Assembly (NCBI GenBank): GCA_023078685.1
Contig: JALGAS010000001.1
Span: 5,766,001 to 5,830,000 of the forward strand
Direction of reading: 5' to 3'
DNA from: Neopestalotiopsis rosae
Lineage: Eukaryota; Ascomycota; Sordariomycetes; Amphisphaeriales; Sporocadaceae
Length of the DNA: 64,000 nucleotides
Of this stretch, positions 1-10,023 are shown in pieces. Position 1 is the stretch's first letter. The number at the start of each line of letters is the position of its first letter. Both the position numbers and the translations under genes were made by a program. Under the pieces are notes generated by a model. It was not told where the DNA came from, ran no database searches, and worked only from the letters and a program-made list of their open reading frames with translations.

Positions 1-572
1 GAGGATACGTATCAAGGTGGTAACCCTTGGTAAGTTGATCTACAATCATGAGAATCTCTTGACTACAGTTTGACTTACTTGCTCGACGACTAATACGCAA
101 CCCGTCAAAAAGGTACCTGATCACTGCCGGCGCAGCAGAGTTTCTCTACGACATCGTAGCACAGTGGACAAGCCAGCAGTCGCTAACCATTGACGACACC
201 TCCCTATCCTTTTTCACCACCATCTACCCCTCGGCAACGACGGGCACCTACGCCGCCTCGGACGCAACTTTTACCGACATTGTGTCCGCTGTCACTACCT
301 ACGCCGACTCGTTTGTGGCCGTGGTGCAGCAGTACACGCCAACAGACGGAGCTCTGGCCGAGCAGTTTGCCCGCGACCAGCCCGGCAGCCCACTCTCGGC
401 CGCAGATCTTACCTGGAGCTACGCGGCGTTCGTCACCATGGCCCAGCGCCGCGCAGGACAGTATCCGGCCGGCTGGGAGGGTGCAAGCCCCGCTGCGGTC
501 CCGGATACTTGTTCTTCGTCCTCTACGACGGGGACTTATGCGCCGGCTCCGATTGCGTCGGCTGTCGCGTGA
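1..572 (+). CDS. Glucoamylase (GH15), 3' end only, no starch-binding domain
   Basis: This is the last part of a secreted glucan 1,4-alpha-glucosidase, which releases glucose from starch chain ends; the 5' part lies outside the window. The first exon fragment (1-29) encodes EDTYQGGNPW, matching the ED.Y.GNPW block of fungal GH15 enzymes. An intron (30-112, GTAAGT...AAAG) splits the Trp codon, and 113-572 encodes the rest, including the LTWSYAAF....RR block near the end of the (alpha/alpha)6 catalytic barrel. The protein stops about 20 residues after the last catalytic-domain segment. It therefore lacks the Ser/Thr linker and CBM20 domain of the Aspergillus niger type. The family call rests on these motifs and is firm; the absence of CBM20 is read directly from the TGA at 570-572. 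Confidence 0.85.
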
Positions 573-1295
573 AGGGCAAGAGAATGAGATGCCGAAGAAC
601 GTTGAAGGTGTGCTGTGTTTACTCGGTCTTGATTATGTCAATTACAGTACTTTGTTGTCCTTCCATATGAGTGTCTGCATTTGTAATAGACCGGGTTCAA
701 AGTTAGATTATGTTCCGGCGTGCAAACATAACATAAAGATAGTCAAATTCATTCCAGATTGCCACTACGGGCAGGTGATAGCCAAGCTTTCACATCGTGT
801 TATTCCGCTTGACGGATGATATGCGTCGCTCCTCGCGACTTGAGACGATCGCGACGCATCATGCCCTCTTATCGGCAACGTCGGGCATTCGGCTACCCGT
901 CCGTGCCTTGAGCGCTTGCGAGTCTACACAGTAGTGTGCGAGTTGGTCAGAAGCGGCCGACTTGTCAATCAAACATGCCGGGGTAATAGAATTGCGTCTG
1001 ACACGCCGACCAATGAATGATCCTATGCTTTTACTTTGTTGCTTTTAACTCAAAAAATGTCCGTGTGTACTCCGGGGTATGGGAAATCACAAGGGAATAA
1101 ATTTAGAAGCATACCCAAGTAGCTGGTAGTTCATTGGGAAGAGCTTCTCAACAAAGACAGAAAAGTACTACATGTGTAAGAAGGGGTCATCCAGTTGGCA
1201 ATGATCCACAGCTTCTATTCAGACGACGATCTTCGGCCGCATAATGGTAGATCGGTACTCAATGTGTTAGACAGAACCACTACAGTGGGACTATC

Positions 1296-1500
1296 AGTGA
1301 GGGCAAATTGCCGTTTTTGGTAATTTTGGCCCCCAAAAGGGCTGTCTCAGGAGGGAAACCCTCTCCCGGAGGAGGGCCGATGAGGGCCGTGAGGGTATTC
1401 TGGAGGGCAATTGGAGGGCAATTGGAGGGATCCCCTGATTTTAGAGGGTGTTTCGAGGGCGTCGGGAGGGACGGTCCCTTTGAGCGCGACAAAGGCGGGT
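1296..1500 (+). repeat. G-rich GGAGGG/GAGGGC patch
   Basis: The plus strand carries many short G runs as GAGGG words, including a doubled GGAGGGCAATT unit near 1407-1430. Both strands have short open frames through it, but these are low-complexity and show no domain. It could be a remnant of a repeat element or a G-quadruplex-prone tract. Confidence 0.4.
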
Positions 1501-2032
1501 GTCTGGTGCTATTACATGGCGTCAAAGAGGGTATCTAGAACTAACACGAATAGATGCAGCTCTAACTCTATTTGTACCGGGAATTGCAGTATTTATTAAG
1601 TGTAATAGACTGAGAATTAAGAATTGAGCCCAGCCATTTATTCAAGCGATCCATTTCTACCTTGCGGTGCTGCCCTCCCCCGACTGCAGCGGGCTGGGGG
1701 CGCACTGACTGACTGCAGCAGTCGGTGCCCGCCGTGAGGTAGAATCAAGCGCCGAAATGGGATTTCCCAGCGCGATCGCATTTCACAGATCGCACCACAA
1801 AATCCAACAGAGTGCGAAAACAGCTACAAAAACAACAACAAACAAGCAATACAATTTGTCAGATAAATGGCTGATATTCACCCATCGTTATCGTCAGATT
1901 ACTACATACCTACCTAAACATTGATTGAGATGACCCTTCCTCTCAACGTGTGATCAGGCCTGGCCAGCTGGATCGCGCGTTTCTGAGGAAGCTCTTCTTA
2001 ATCAATTGGTGTCACACCCAAGCCACATTATT

Positions 2033-2048
2033 GTGTGCTTGGGCACAC
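2033..2048 (+). repeat. Palindromic repeat copy 1 (GTGTGCTTGGGCACAC)
   Basis: A 6-bp perfect inverted repeat (GTGTGC/GCACAC) around a TTGG loop. The same 16 bases recur at 37291 and, in the opposite orientation, at 12199. A TATCTA...TGCTA word follows within about 25 bp in all three places. This copy lies 530 bp upstream of the coiled-coil gene at 2578. Function is unknown. Confidence 0.6.
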
Positions 2049-2577
2049 CTTTATCTACTGCTACCAAAAAGCCTGGCCAACTTGCTGGTATGCAAAATAA
2101 CATAGAAAATTGAACTAGCTGCCCTAGAGGTCATCTAGTAACTTATAGAATTGAATTGATTCTTAACCACTGCCGATGATTACCTGGGCCGCGAATTGGG
2201 CTCGGGAAATGAACCAAGGTCAACTTTGTGACATTGTAGTTGTAAACCATAGAAAGCCATTGCAAGGAAGCCAGCATGTGCAGAGCATGTGACTGTGAAC
2301 TCCGTCTATGCTGGTATGCTTTCGAGTTCCAGAAGCACATAACCAGGCGCCTTTATTCGACGCCCAAGGAATAAGTGTCAAGCATCCAACCAGCGTCGCC
2401 TGGGGAACAAAGCGACGATGCCGACCCTCAGGCAGAAGAGGTCGAGGACCACTACAAAAGAACCTGCGATGTTCGTTTTATGGTGGAGTGACTTGAACAC
2501 TTTTGTTAACTCTCTACCACAATTTCCTCCAACTTCAGCGACACCAACACCCAGCACCTAAATCATAGCAGCTGACG

Positions 2578-3287
2578 ATGGCTCCGCGGGGACTGGACCT
2601 AGATGACTTGCCAGTAAGTCGCAACCCACCATTCGTCTCCTCTAATTAACCCCTTTCCAGGGATACCGCAAAGGCCTCGAGTTCATAGCGGAGTGGAAGA
2701 AGGAAAGGCAGCAAAGTGAGGCCGCCGCCGCTCGACGGGCAAGTAGACCACGCTGTCCAAGACCCAAAAGGAGAACCACTAAAACCACAACAGGCGGAGG
2801 AGGAGAAATTGGAGGAGGGACGTGCCGCCGCCGCCGCCGATAAGGGCGAGCCAAAAAGTAAGTCGGCGACCCACGAGTCAAGACGACTCCTGACCAGAAA
2901 CTTGCAGAGAAGAAGGCCAGGAAGGGCAAGACTGCCACCGGGTCCAAGGACTCCGAGGACGCCGCCGACTCCTCGTCCATGACTGAGCACCAAGACAAGC
3001 CTTATACGCTCTTCCATTGGGCCAAGGAGTGGCAGCAAGATCCGAGTATGCCGCTACACCAAGATGATGTCAACGAGGTGGAGGAGCTCCTCAAGAGAAC
3101 TGAGAGGAGGGCACATGCCATCCGCAAGAGGATAGAGTCTGCGACCGAGGAGCTGCGGCAAATCAAGACCAACGCCACAGAGATCCAGCGAGCACTCACG
3201 ACCCATCAAAACCTCCGCGAACGACAACGCGCAGGCTTGCTCTCCCACTATCCCGCCAGGCCATCGCACAAGAGCCTGGCAAAGTGA
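2578..3287 (+). CDS. Hypothetical charged coiled-coil protein, four exons
   Basis: I do not recognise this gene. The model is 2578-2613, 2661-2715, 2771-2857 (or from 2762) and 2908-3287, which gives about 185 residues. All introns are GT-AG and every phase closes. The N-terminus (MAPRGLDLDDLP) is followed by a basic/acidic linker rich in Glu, Ala and Lys. It includes a KKKKARKGK run that could act as a nuclear localisation signal. The C-terminal 100 residues are strongly helical and charged (VEELLKRTERRAHAIRKRI and onward), consistent with a coiled coil. Architecture resembles the small multi-exon gene at 33649-34370 (short charged exons followed by a coiled-coil exon), though sequence similarity is not evident. 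It could be a lineage-specific orphan; no enzymatic motif is visible. Confidence 0.6.
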
Positions 3288-5037
3288 ATGCCAGCCGCCG
3301 CGCGGTGCACACTGCACTACACACAAGAGGTGGGGACGAGCTTGACAATTGCGCAGTTGGTTCTTGACGATGGATTGACTTGGATGCCCTGGAGGTCTGG
3401 ATTGACTTGGATGGACCGGGCTTGGCTGGTCCGAGCTTAACAGGAAGCAGTGGCATCAGCAGGGAGTTACACACCCTACACAAAGGCAGACCACATGCTT
3501 GGACGGATTCTGGGTTTATACTTTTCCTCTTATTATACACAAATACACACTCTTTTGATATAAGTTACTGCTCGGCTATTTCCAGGGCCCCAAAATCCGG
3601 CCTGGGAAATCCGACTGCTGTTCTCACTCTACCTAATAAGTCCCAAGGCCAAAATCAACACTTTTTGTTGTCTCTGTTTTGATAGTTCCCCCCCGTGGAC
3701 CGTGCAGGTGGCTCGACCACCTAATGCCATCGCATCATAAATAAGGATTGCATACTAAGTTCGGTACAATTCTTACGCTTATAGAAACGGCCATATACGC
3801 ATCCCTTACAATCAGGTGGCAGCTCACAACTAAGCGCAATCGACGGTCGCCAGAACACTCGGCTGCAGAACAATTAAATGACGTCTGGCCACAGGATAAC
3901 TAGAGCCAAAGTATCGCAAAGAGCTGCGCAATCAATTGAAGTTAAAAGTAATTGATTTGATCAAGGACTGATAGAGTTGTGGTTGCAATATGGCAATCCC
4001 AGGTGGGGTGGCTATCCGCAGCATTTGACTATACCGCGCTTTGACCATTTTGACTTACACCACCCCGCAAGGCTGTATACCGCAGTATATCGCTGGCCGT
4101 GAATAGCGTTACTTATCAGATAATTGCCATTGACAATTCCAAATATCATTATTATCGTAGCTGGTCCCGTAGTTCTGCCATCATCTGGGCTGGGGACCAT
4201 GGAAAGCTTCTTCGGCACCAAAACCGCGGTCCCAGCCCTTGGCTGACGTAATTCCATCATCCATCATCCATCATCCATCATCCATCTCCTTCGTCTTCTC
4301 GGTGGTTGGCAAAACCTCCATCTCCCACCTCTCTGACCATCCTGAAACATATCGCATACAGTAGCTGTAAGATCCTTCCTCGGGGGTTGATAATCCTAAT
4401 TGAATTACATTTCCATCACCCAAGTGGGTAGCGTACGTTTACGACAATATGGTTTAATTGGCCGCTTTCTGCTTTCTATCCTGGACCGGATTTGCGTACT
4501 GGGGGTGTGGGTTCGATTCCGAGGGTTGTCGATCAAGTGGTCGGCTTTTCTGGGGGCTTGTCCGTACCCGGGGGGTTGCCGGTATCTGGGGTCTCTGTTC
4601 CGTATCTGAATAGGTCATCGCTGAGGGTCTTTATACAGCCTTGTAGCTACGGCTCGGCCACGAGGGTTCACAGCATGATCGTCCCCCCTCAGGAAGCCTT
4701 CTGGCGATATCTGAGATGAGCTGGTTGCCGATGGTGATTTCTCTCCTGACGTGGCTGGTTGTGCTCCATGGGGAGACCTGGTGTAGTAGAGGAGAGATGA
4801 ACTTTCACTTTCGACTGGACACTATTCGACTGTGCTGACAAGATAGGTATGGGGTGGTGAGGAAGAGGAGGGGAAGGCCGAACTTAGTCGACTGGTTCGG
4901 TAACCGGATGCCGAGCCTTAGGGCCAGGTAGTCGTTAGAGATGAAGCCGGGGCTTAGGTTTCAATAGAGAAAGCTCTATGCGGTCTAACACACCGTTCCA
5001 CCGGGGTGCCTTCATTTTTGCCTTTTATTTTGCTGTA
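3288..5037. other. Intergenic stretch with no supported gene
   Basis: No coding region can be supported. The stretch is AT-rich on average and contains a short CATCATC microsatellite at 4251-4286. Confidence 0.5.
4251..4286 (+). repeat. Seven-base microsatellite (CCATCAT)n
   Basis: About five head-to-tail copies of CCATCAT, with little divergence between units. Confidence 0.8.
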
Positions 5038-5352
5038 TTAGTTAAGGTGTGAAGTTAGCTCAGCCATGCACCTTTCTGCCATTTCCCATAATTGACCTAG
5101 ACATCTTCTTGAAGGATCAGGTAGGTTTGCCTTAAAGGCTTCAGCGTGGGCATCATTCCTGCGCTCGTTATTAAGCCAGGCCATCTTCTCGCTTTTCGTC
5201 CATGGCTTTGACCCTTTGGTGTCTGGATAGTGAGGGCCCATTCCCGTTAGGCGAAGACAACTTGTAAGGGAATGCGGAGGATCAGTTGGCCTGCGATGAG
5301 CTCGCCTGGCACTACGGATATAAGTAGCGTTCACGTGAAGGACGATTAGCAT
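5038..5352 (-). CDS. Possible small orphan protein or gene fragment
   Basis: A 104-codon open frame on the minus strand, 20 bp beyond the stop of the DUF3716-like gene and in the same direction. Its second half (around KPWTKSEKMAWLNNERR) has a composition typical of real coding sequence. I recognise no family and see no splice-supported extension. It may be the remnant of a larger gene. Low confidence. Confidence 0.25.
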   Translation of the reverse strand: MLIVLHVNATYIRSARRAHRRPTDPPHSLTSCLRLTGMGPHYPDTKGSKPWTKSEKMAWLNNERRNDAHAEAFKANLPDPSRRCLGQLWEMAERCMAELTSHLN

Positions 5353-5371
5353 GGCGCAATCTATTCAATAC

Positions 5372-6407
5372 TCATAACGTCCCAACGTCCCAGCTCAACA
5401 CATCTTGGAGGTTCTGGTCATCGTCATCGTCATCGCCGGCCTTCATCATCTCAGACAACAGCACCGGGATGTCATTATCATAACTGTTGCCGCCATGGTC
5501 CTCTTCCTCCCCTCCTTCTCCTTGCCCCTCATCATCCACGACCATCATCTCTCGGTCGTCCTCCGCCTCCACCAGTGCAGTCAACAGCCGCAGATCTTGC
5601 TGCGCTCTCTGCAAAAGGCCGTCCCGCTGTGCGGCCGTCATGGCGCGCAGTTGTTCCAGCCGCTCCGCATCTGTCGGATGGACAGATGCGGAGGCCCCCT
5701 GACCCAAGGGGGACTTCGCATCGTGAGCCTGCGGCTCTGGGTCCTCGTCGCTGTCGTCTTTGGGTACTATTTCTCTCCATCAGCCAAGTCGCCCGGTTCA
5801 CCTCCATCCAGGATACATACTGTTGGAACACTGTGCCCGGTTGCCGTTGTAGGTACAACCGGCGCATCCCTCTCCGCCCACGCAAACGTCCCACAAGTTC
5901 TTCCTCTCCGCGCAGCGAGAACACTCCCGCTCCGAAGGAGCAGCAGAGACTTGCAGCAGCGCTGCCTTCAGGTTTCTGTTGCTGGACGGGACCGAACGGG
6001 GGAGATTGAAGTCTCCTTTGCAGCTGGTACGGTCTTCTTTGTATCTCAGCGATCTCTGGACCGGCTTGTTCAGCAGCTGGACCAGTGCTGTCGCCGTCGG
6101 CAGCCTGTCCAGAGTAGGATACTTGTCTCGGACAGACTTGTACTCATGCCACACGGCTTCCCATGCAGTCTGATACCCTATATGCTATCAGCCATATATC
6201 CTCTCATCTACCGCCATGTTTCTTTTGTAACATACCTTGGTCAGGCTCGTCCTCCTCCTCGTTCTCCTTCTTGCTCTTGCTCTTGCTCTTTCTCTGTCTC
6301 TTCTTCTCCTTCTTCTTTGTGCTCGATGCGACATCTTCAGAGGGCGTCGGCTGCGCTGGCAAGGAAGGTACGTCATATGGGTCTTGACGACCCGCGCTGG
6401 CACTCAT
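5372..6407 (-). CDS. DUF3716-like Cys-cluster protein, three exons
   Basis: Exons 6407-6236, 6177-5802 and 5750-5372 join in consistent phase (introns of 58 and 51 nt) to give 308 residues. The N-terminal 55 residues are disordered and very basic (KKKEKKRQRKSKSKSKK), a probable nuclear localisation signal. A conserved-looking segment (WEAVWHEYKSVRDKYPTLDRLP) precedes a Cys cluster, CSRC....CV....CAGC....QCS. That is the CxxC-x9-C-x5-CxxC-x8-C pattern I associate with the fungal DUF3716 family, whose function is not known. A Gln/Leu-rich helix (ERLEQLRAMTAAQRDGLLQR) and a very acidic tail with a run of six Asp follow. The start at 6407 is preferred over an upstream in-frame ATG at 6497 because the sequence improves there. 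The family call comes from Cys spacing only. Confidence 0.65.
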
Positions 6408-7077
6408 GATGGCTTTTCTCCTCTTCTCTCTTGCGCGACGAAATAATGCAGTGGTGGTCGGCCAATAATCGCGTTTCTTTACTGTGTGCGCACGCATACC
6501 AATTTGACTGCTTTATGGTTGCGCTAGCTGGATTGTTGCTTGTGGTGGATTGTTGTTGGTGATTGTTCTTGATTTTCAAACATGGAGCGTGTCAGGGCAC
6601 GATTTTAATGATGCTTGCAAGATTGGAGACACTATATTGAAACCTCATCATAATAGCCTCTTCCGTGATTGCCCTGTTATGACTTGATTATCTCTAATGG
6701 TAAACACCATGATACGACGACGGGAGTCCTTGCCGGGATCTCACCTCGGCGTCATCGCGAGAATGGGCGCGGCCGCATTTGACACGCATTGGCAGCTGGA
6801 TACTCGACAGGAACTACGTCAGCTTTAGAGACAATAACATGCAAAGGGCCTGTTTATGTGTTGGGTCCGAAACCTATATTCTAGACACGTCTCTCGCAGA
6901 TAAAGAAATGGTGACAGGCTCGTCCAAGTCTCTGCTAGTTTGGATACGAGAGTTCTTGTTCTCTTCTGCCTCCATTCTCTCGACGGGAACTGCGCGTTCT
7001 CTCATTGCTGCCTCTACTCCATTTTGAATGCCGTTTTTCACCTGAGATCTCGGAAGCTCGAGTCGTGCTCGGCCATC
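6408..7077. other. Divergent intergenic region
   Basis: A 670-bp spacer between divergently transcribed genes (5372-6407 minus and 7078-7989 plus), so it should hold both promoters. I see no gene in it; open frames here are short. Confidence 0.4.
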
Positions 7078-7989
7078 ATGACAGAGACATCTGCTGGGCG
7101 TGGCGCCTTGGATCTAGTGCCCCCGAATATCCTGACTCGCATGTGTGAAGCAGCGCTTCAGCCGTCCATCAACTTTGTGTCCTTGGCCGACTTGAGCCTC
7201 TGCGAGGCCGAGCCGGAATACATGTTCCGACCTTCCAGCGACAACTGGCACGCCAAGAAGTCGGCATACCACTACAGAGCTGCCATCGCCAAGTCCGACG
7301 AGCACTTTGGCGCCGTCATGCAGTCACTTGTCGCGGCGCGCGGCGACTACCCGGCAGCCCCTGCAGCCGGCTGGGCGGAGGCTATACTGAACCTCCCTTT
7401 CACAAGCACCGGCGACCTGTATTGCATCAGGGCGGACCTCTCTCTCAAGCGCCCAGACGTCTTCCACCGCGCGGCAGCCAACAACTCCTGGTACTTGAGC
7501 CGGGTGCTGTACGCGGGCATCGAGTACAGCAGAGACCCCCAACAGCTCCCCGGCGCCGCGTTGGGCGTCTCCCAGCAGCGCGGCAAAGACCCGGTGCGTG
7601 CCAGACAGGAGGCCGCCGAGATCATGTTCTGGATGCTGCGCAAGATTCCCGCTCGGAAGCTCTACGTGATAGTGCCACCGGAGGTCTGGAGCGACGGCCA
7701 CTGCGATGTCCCGTCCGCGAGGCAAGCCATCAAAGGTAGGGTCCCAAATCGCAGGCCCATCGCGACCGCACTGCTAATTACCGAATCTGCAGAGTCGCTC
7801 CGGACGTCGGGAACACCCAAGCTCTTCGAGGGCCGCTCCTGTTCCTACTACGCCGCCACCCGTGACGTTTTGAGATGCGCACAAGTCGGCGAGGTCCACG
7901 ACGTCGCGCGCAAGCTCCGGCGTCTCTCATCGCAGAGCGGCGCCCCCCCGGCATGGAACGTCGGCATTCTGATTGGCATTCCTTCCTGA
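7078..7989 (+). CDS. Hypothetical protein, two exons
   Basis: I do not recognise this gene. Exon 1 is 7078-7735. A 57-nt intron (GTAGGG...CTGCAG, with a CTAAT branch-like site) follows, then exon 2, 7793-7989. The product is 284 residues. The intron length is a multiple of three and has no stop, so retention would simply insert 19 residues. The start follows a CATC context (MTETSAGRG). The protein is globular in composition, with conserved-looking aromatic segments (NNSWYLSRVLYAGIEY; EIMFWMLRKIPARKLYVIVP). There is no signal peptide and no membrane segment. GC content is clearly higher than in the flanks, which supports coding. No function can be assigned. Confidence 0.6.
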   Translation: MTETSAGRGALDLVPPNILTRMCEAALQPSINFVSLADLSLCEAEPEYMFRPSSDNWHAKKSAYHYRAAIAKSDEHFGAVMQSLVAARGDYPAAPAAGWAEAILNLPFTSTGDLYCIRADLSLKRPDVFHRAAANNSWYLSRVLYAGIEYSRDPQQLPGAALGVSQQRGKDPVRARQEAAEIMFWMLRKIPARKLYVIVPPEVWSDGHCDVPSARQAIKGRVPNRRPIATALLITESAESLRTSGTPKLFEGRSCSYYAATRDVLRCAQVGEVHDVARKLRRLSSQSGAPPAWNVGILIGIPS

Positions 7990-8589
7990 TGCCGGACCAA
8001 GCAGCAGACGAGCCAACATACTCATCAGTTTAGCCTGAGGCTTGGTCTGATTCCCATCTGCGTTGTCTGTTTTGGCTTTCTGCGCCTTCTGGGCGGGTGA
8101 AGCTCTCCCGCGCCAAGTCGCGAGGATCTCCCCGACCTGCTTAAAGGTTTCAGCACGAGCCTTTATGCGGTTCATGCGTCGACTTCATCATTATTCATTG
8201 GGCAACTGGCAGTACTGGTTTGCATCTCTTTGTTGGTTATGAATTGGTCGTATTCTTATTGTATCTACATAATGATCATACAATGGGACTGTAAGGCCCG
8301 TCAAGGGCGGCGAAGTCACTGGTACACGTGGAACGATCAAAGGAACGAAGTGAAAGTAAACGAGTGAATGTATCTAGCTGCAAGAGGCCACACAGTAGGA
8401 GTGAGCAGGGCAAAACTGATCAATCTACGGTGGCAAGGTGTGCAAGCTAAAGTGGGTGAAGGAGAGAAAAGGGCGGAAATGCCGTAGTGGCTGGAGGTGC
8501 TGGTATTAGTACCTCGGTGGGGGTACTAGCACGTGACAAGGACCCCCTATACTCTCAGATGACGATTATAAAATCCCAGATTCCCGTTC

Positions 8590-9380
8590 TCATCACCATG
8601 AAAAGAACTTCTCTCCCCACCAGATCGACAATCAGAAGATCACGGAGCACCACTACCAAGAGGAAGCAGCAGATGCTCTGGCTGGTGGCCAAAAGAATGA
8701 AGGTTCCCCTGATGGCTTAGCTTTCCCAGGGGGCATGGTTTTCTCTCATAGTCTCTCTTATAAAATGAATTTCTCTCATAAGAGAAAAAGAATGCCGAAT
8801 TTGGACTATAAAGATAGGTTGTTTGCCTATGCAGCAACAAATAGAGAAGATGAGCTATATGAACTATTTGAAATGGAATCACCAAAAGATCCCACCTTTA
8901 AAGAAGCTATGGCTGGACTAGGAAAGGACCAGTGGTGGAAGGCAATCTGCCAAGAAATCATGGAGAATATACAGAGAGATACATTCCAGTTCATTCACAA
9001 AAATGAAGCAGCTTACAAGCATCTGATCGACGCAAAATGGGTCCTCAGAAAGAAGTACAACAGCGACGGAAGTTTTGAGAAGTTCAAAGCCCGTGTTGTA
9101 GCTAGAGGGTTCACACAACGCCTTGGTGTGGACTATAGCGAGACAGTGGCAACGAAAAGCCAAATCACTAATAAAAAAGCATGGCTTCATTCCTATGGTA
9201 TCAGATAACTCCATATTCTATAACCCACAAACGGAAGATGTGGTGGCTACTTATGTAGACGACTTTCTTCTCTTTGGCCCCAAGAGACAACGTCTCGAAG
9301 AACTGGTTGCAAAGCTCAAGAAGGAGATCCAACTGAAGGATCTGGGTGATGCTGAATGGTTCCTCGGGGTCAGAAAATAA
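8590..9380 (+). mobile_element. Degenerate Ty1/Copia retrotransposon fragment (RVT_2)
   Basis: This is a remnant of a Copia polyprotein. An open frame from about 8590 runs through the pre-RT linker into the start of the RVT_2 reverse transcriptase: W..A...E...., the KWV..KK...DG...KFKARVVARGF.Q..GVDY.ET core and so on. It then breaks. A second frame (to 9380) resumes with the YVDDFLLFG catalytic motif and the KDLG..EWFLG block. The stretch between them in intact elements, including the AF.....LYGLKQ region, is missing, so the copy has an internal deletion with a frame change near 9160-9180. No integrase, RNase H or LTR pair was found. It cannot be active. Confidence 0.8.
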
Positions 9381-9758
9381 AGAGCAAGTTATCTATTGAA
9401 TAAATGCCCAGATCCGTTTATGTAGTCTGCGTCTGGTACTTGCCTAGCTACGTCAAGCGACGCTCTCCAAGCCCAGTTCAAGATCGCCAGGCGCAACTGT
9501 CGGTATCGTGTGGTGCTCCTTCCCTTTCTTATTCTAACCAAACTGCAAAAGAAGGGGAAAGGGCACGCCACGTACTACTAGTATCCAAACTCGTCTACTA
9601 TAATTCACTACGCACCAAGGTAGTCTTTACAAGGTACCCAGCTCTAAGCTTTATATTCTGCTCCCCAATATCCAGATGATCCCAACTTCATGCAATTGAT
9701 CAAGCACTTGCCCTTGGCCATTCACTTCAGCTAGGGAAGGAACGGCAACATTTACAGG

Positions 9759-9767
9759 TATAAAAGG
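9759..9767 (+). promoter_or_regulatory. TATA box of the Pro-rich gene
   Basis: TATAAAAGG followed by a CT-rich tract (CCTTCTTCCTTCTTC), a typical fungal core promoter layout. It lies about 80 bp before a leader that contains GTGAGT...CAG, a likely 5' UTR intron, and 265 bp before the ATG at 10024. Confidence 0.5.
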
Positions 9768-9869
9768 ATCTCCCGCTCCCAGTCCTCACCTAACCTTCTT
9801 CCTTCTTCTTCACACATCTACCACCAGCTCACTACTGCCTTCAACCATCGTGAGTCTTCACCCTCTTCA

Positions 9870-9990
9870 GCAAGCTTCACCAAGCTTCACTTCTTCTCCA
9901 AGCTTCACTCTCTTTACCAAGCTTCACTCTCTTCACCAAGCTTCACTCTCTTCACCAAGCTTCACTCTCTTCACCAGGCTTCACTCTCTT
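9870..9990 (+). repeat. About 20-bp tandem repeat in the 5' leader
   Basis: Six or so head-to-tail copies of a CAAGCTTCACTCTCTTCAC-type unit with small differences, directly upstream of the ATG at 10024. They are CT-rich on the plus strand and would lie in the transcribed leader. Confidence 0.8.
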
Positions 9991-10023
9991 CTCCTTCCAG
10001 CATCCATCGTCAGCGCCTTCAAA

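Larger units (their letters stand above)
573..2577. other. Intergenic stretch with no supported gene
   Basis: I see no convincing coding sequence here. Short open frames lack start context, domains and splice-consistent extensions. Notable contents are a G-rich patch with repeated GGAGGG/GAGGGC words (about 1296-1500) and the first copy of a 16-bp palindrome at 2033-2048. Confidence 0.5.

Noticed and set aside
4505..4520. B-box-like GGTTCGATTCC.
   Set aside because: The flanking bases do not form a T stem and no A box lies upstream at the right distance.
7927..8175. 82-codon minus-strand frame (MNRIKARAETFKQVGEILATW).
   Set aside because: Plausible composition at first, but it overlaps the 3' end of the plus-strand gene at 7078-7989 and has no further support.
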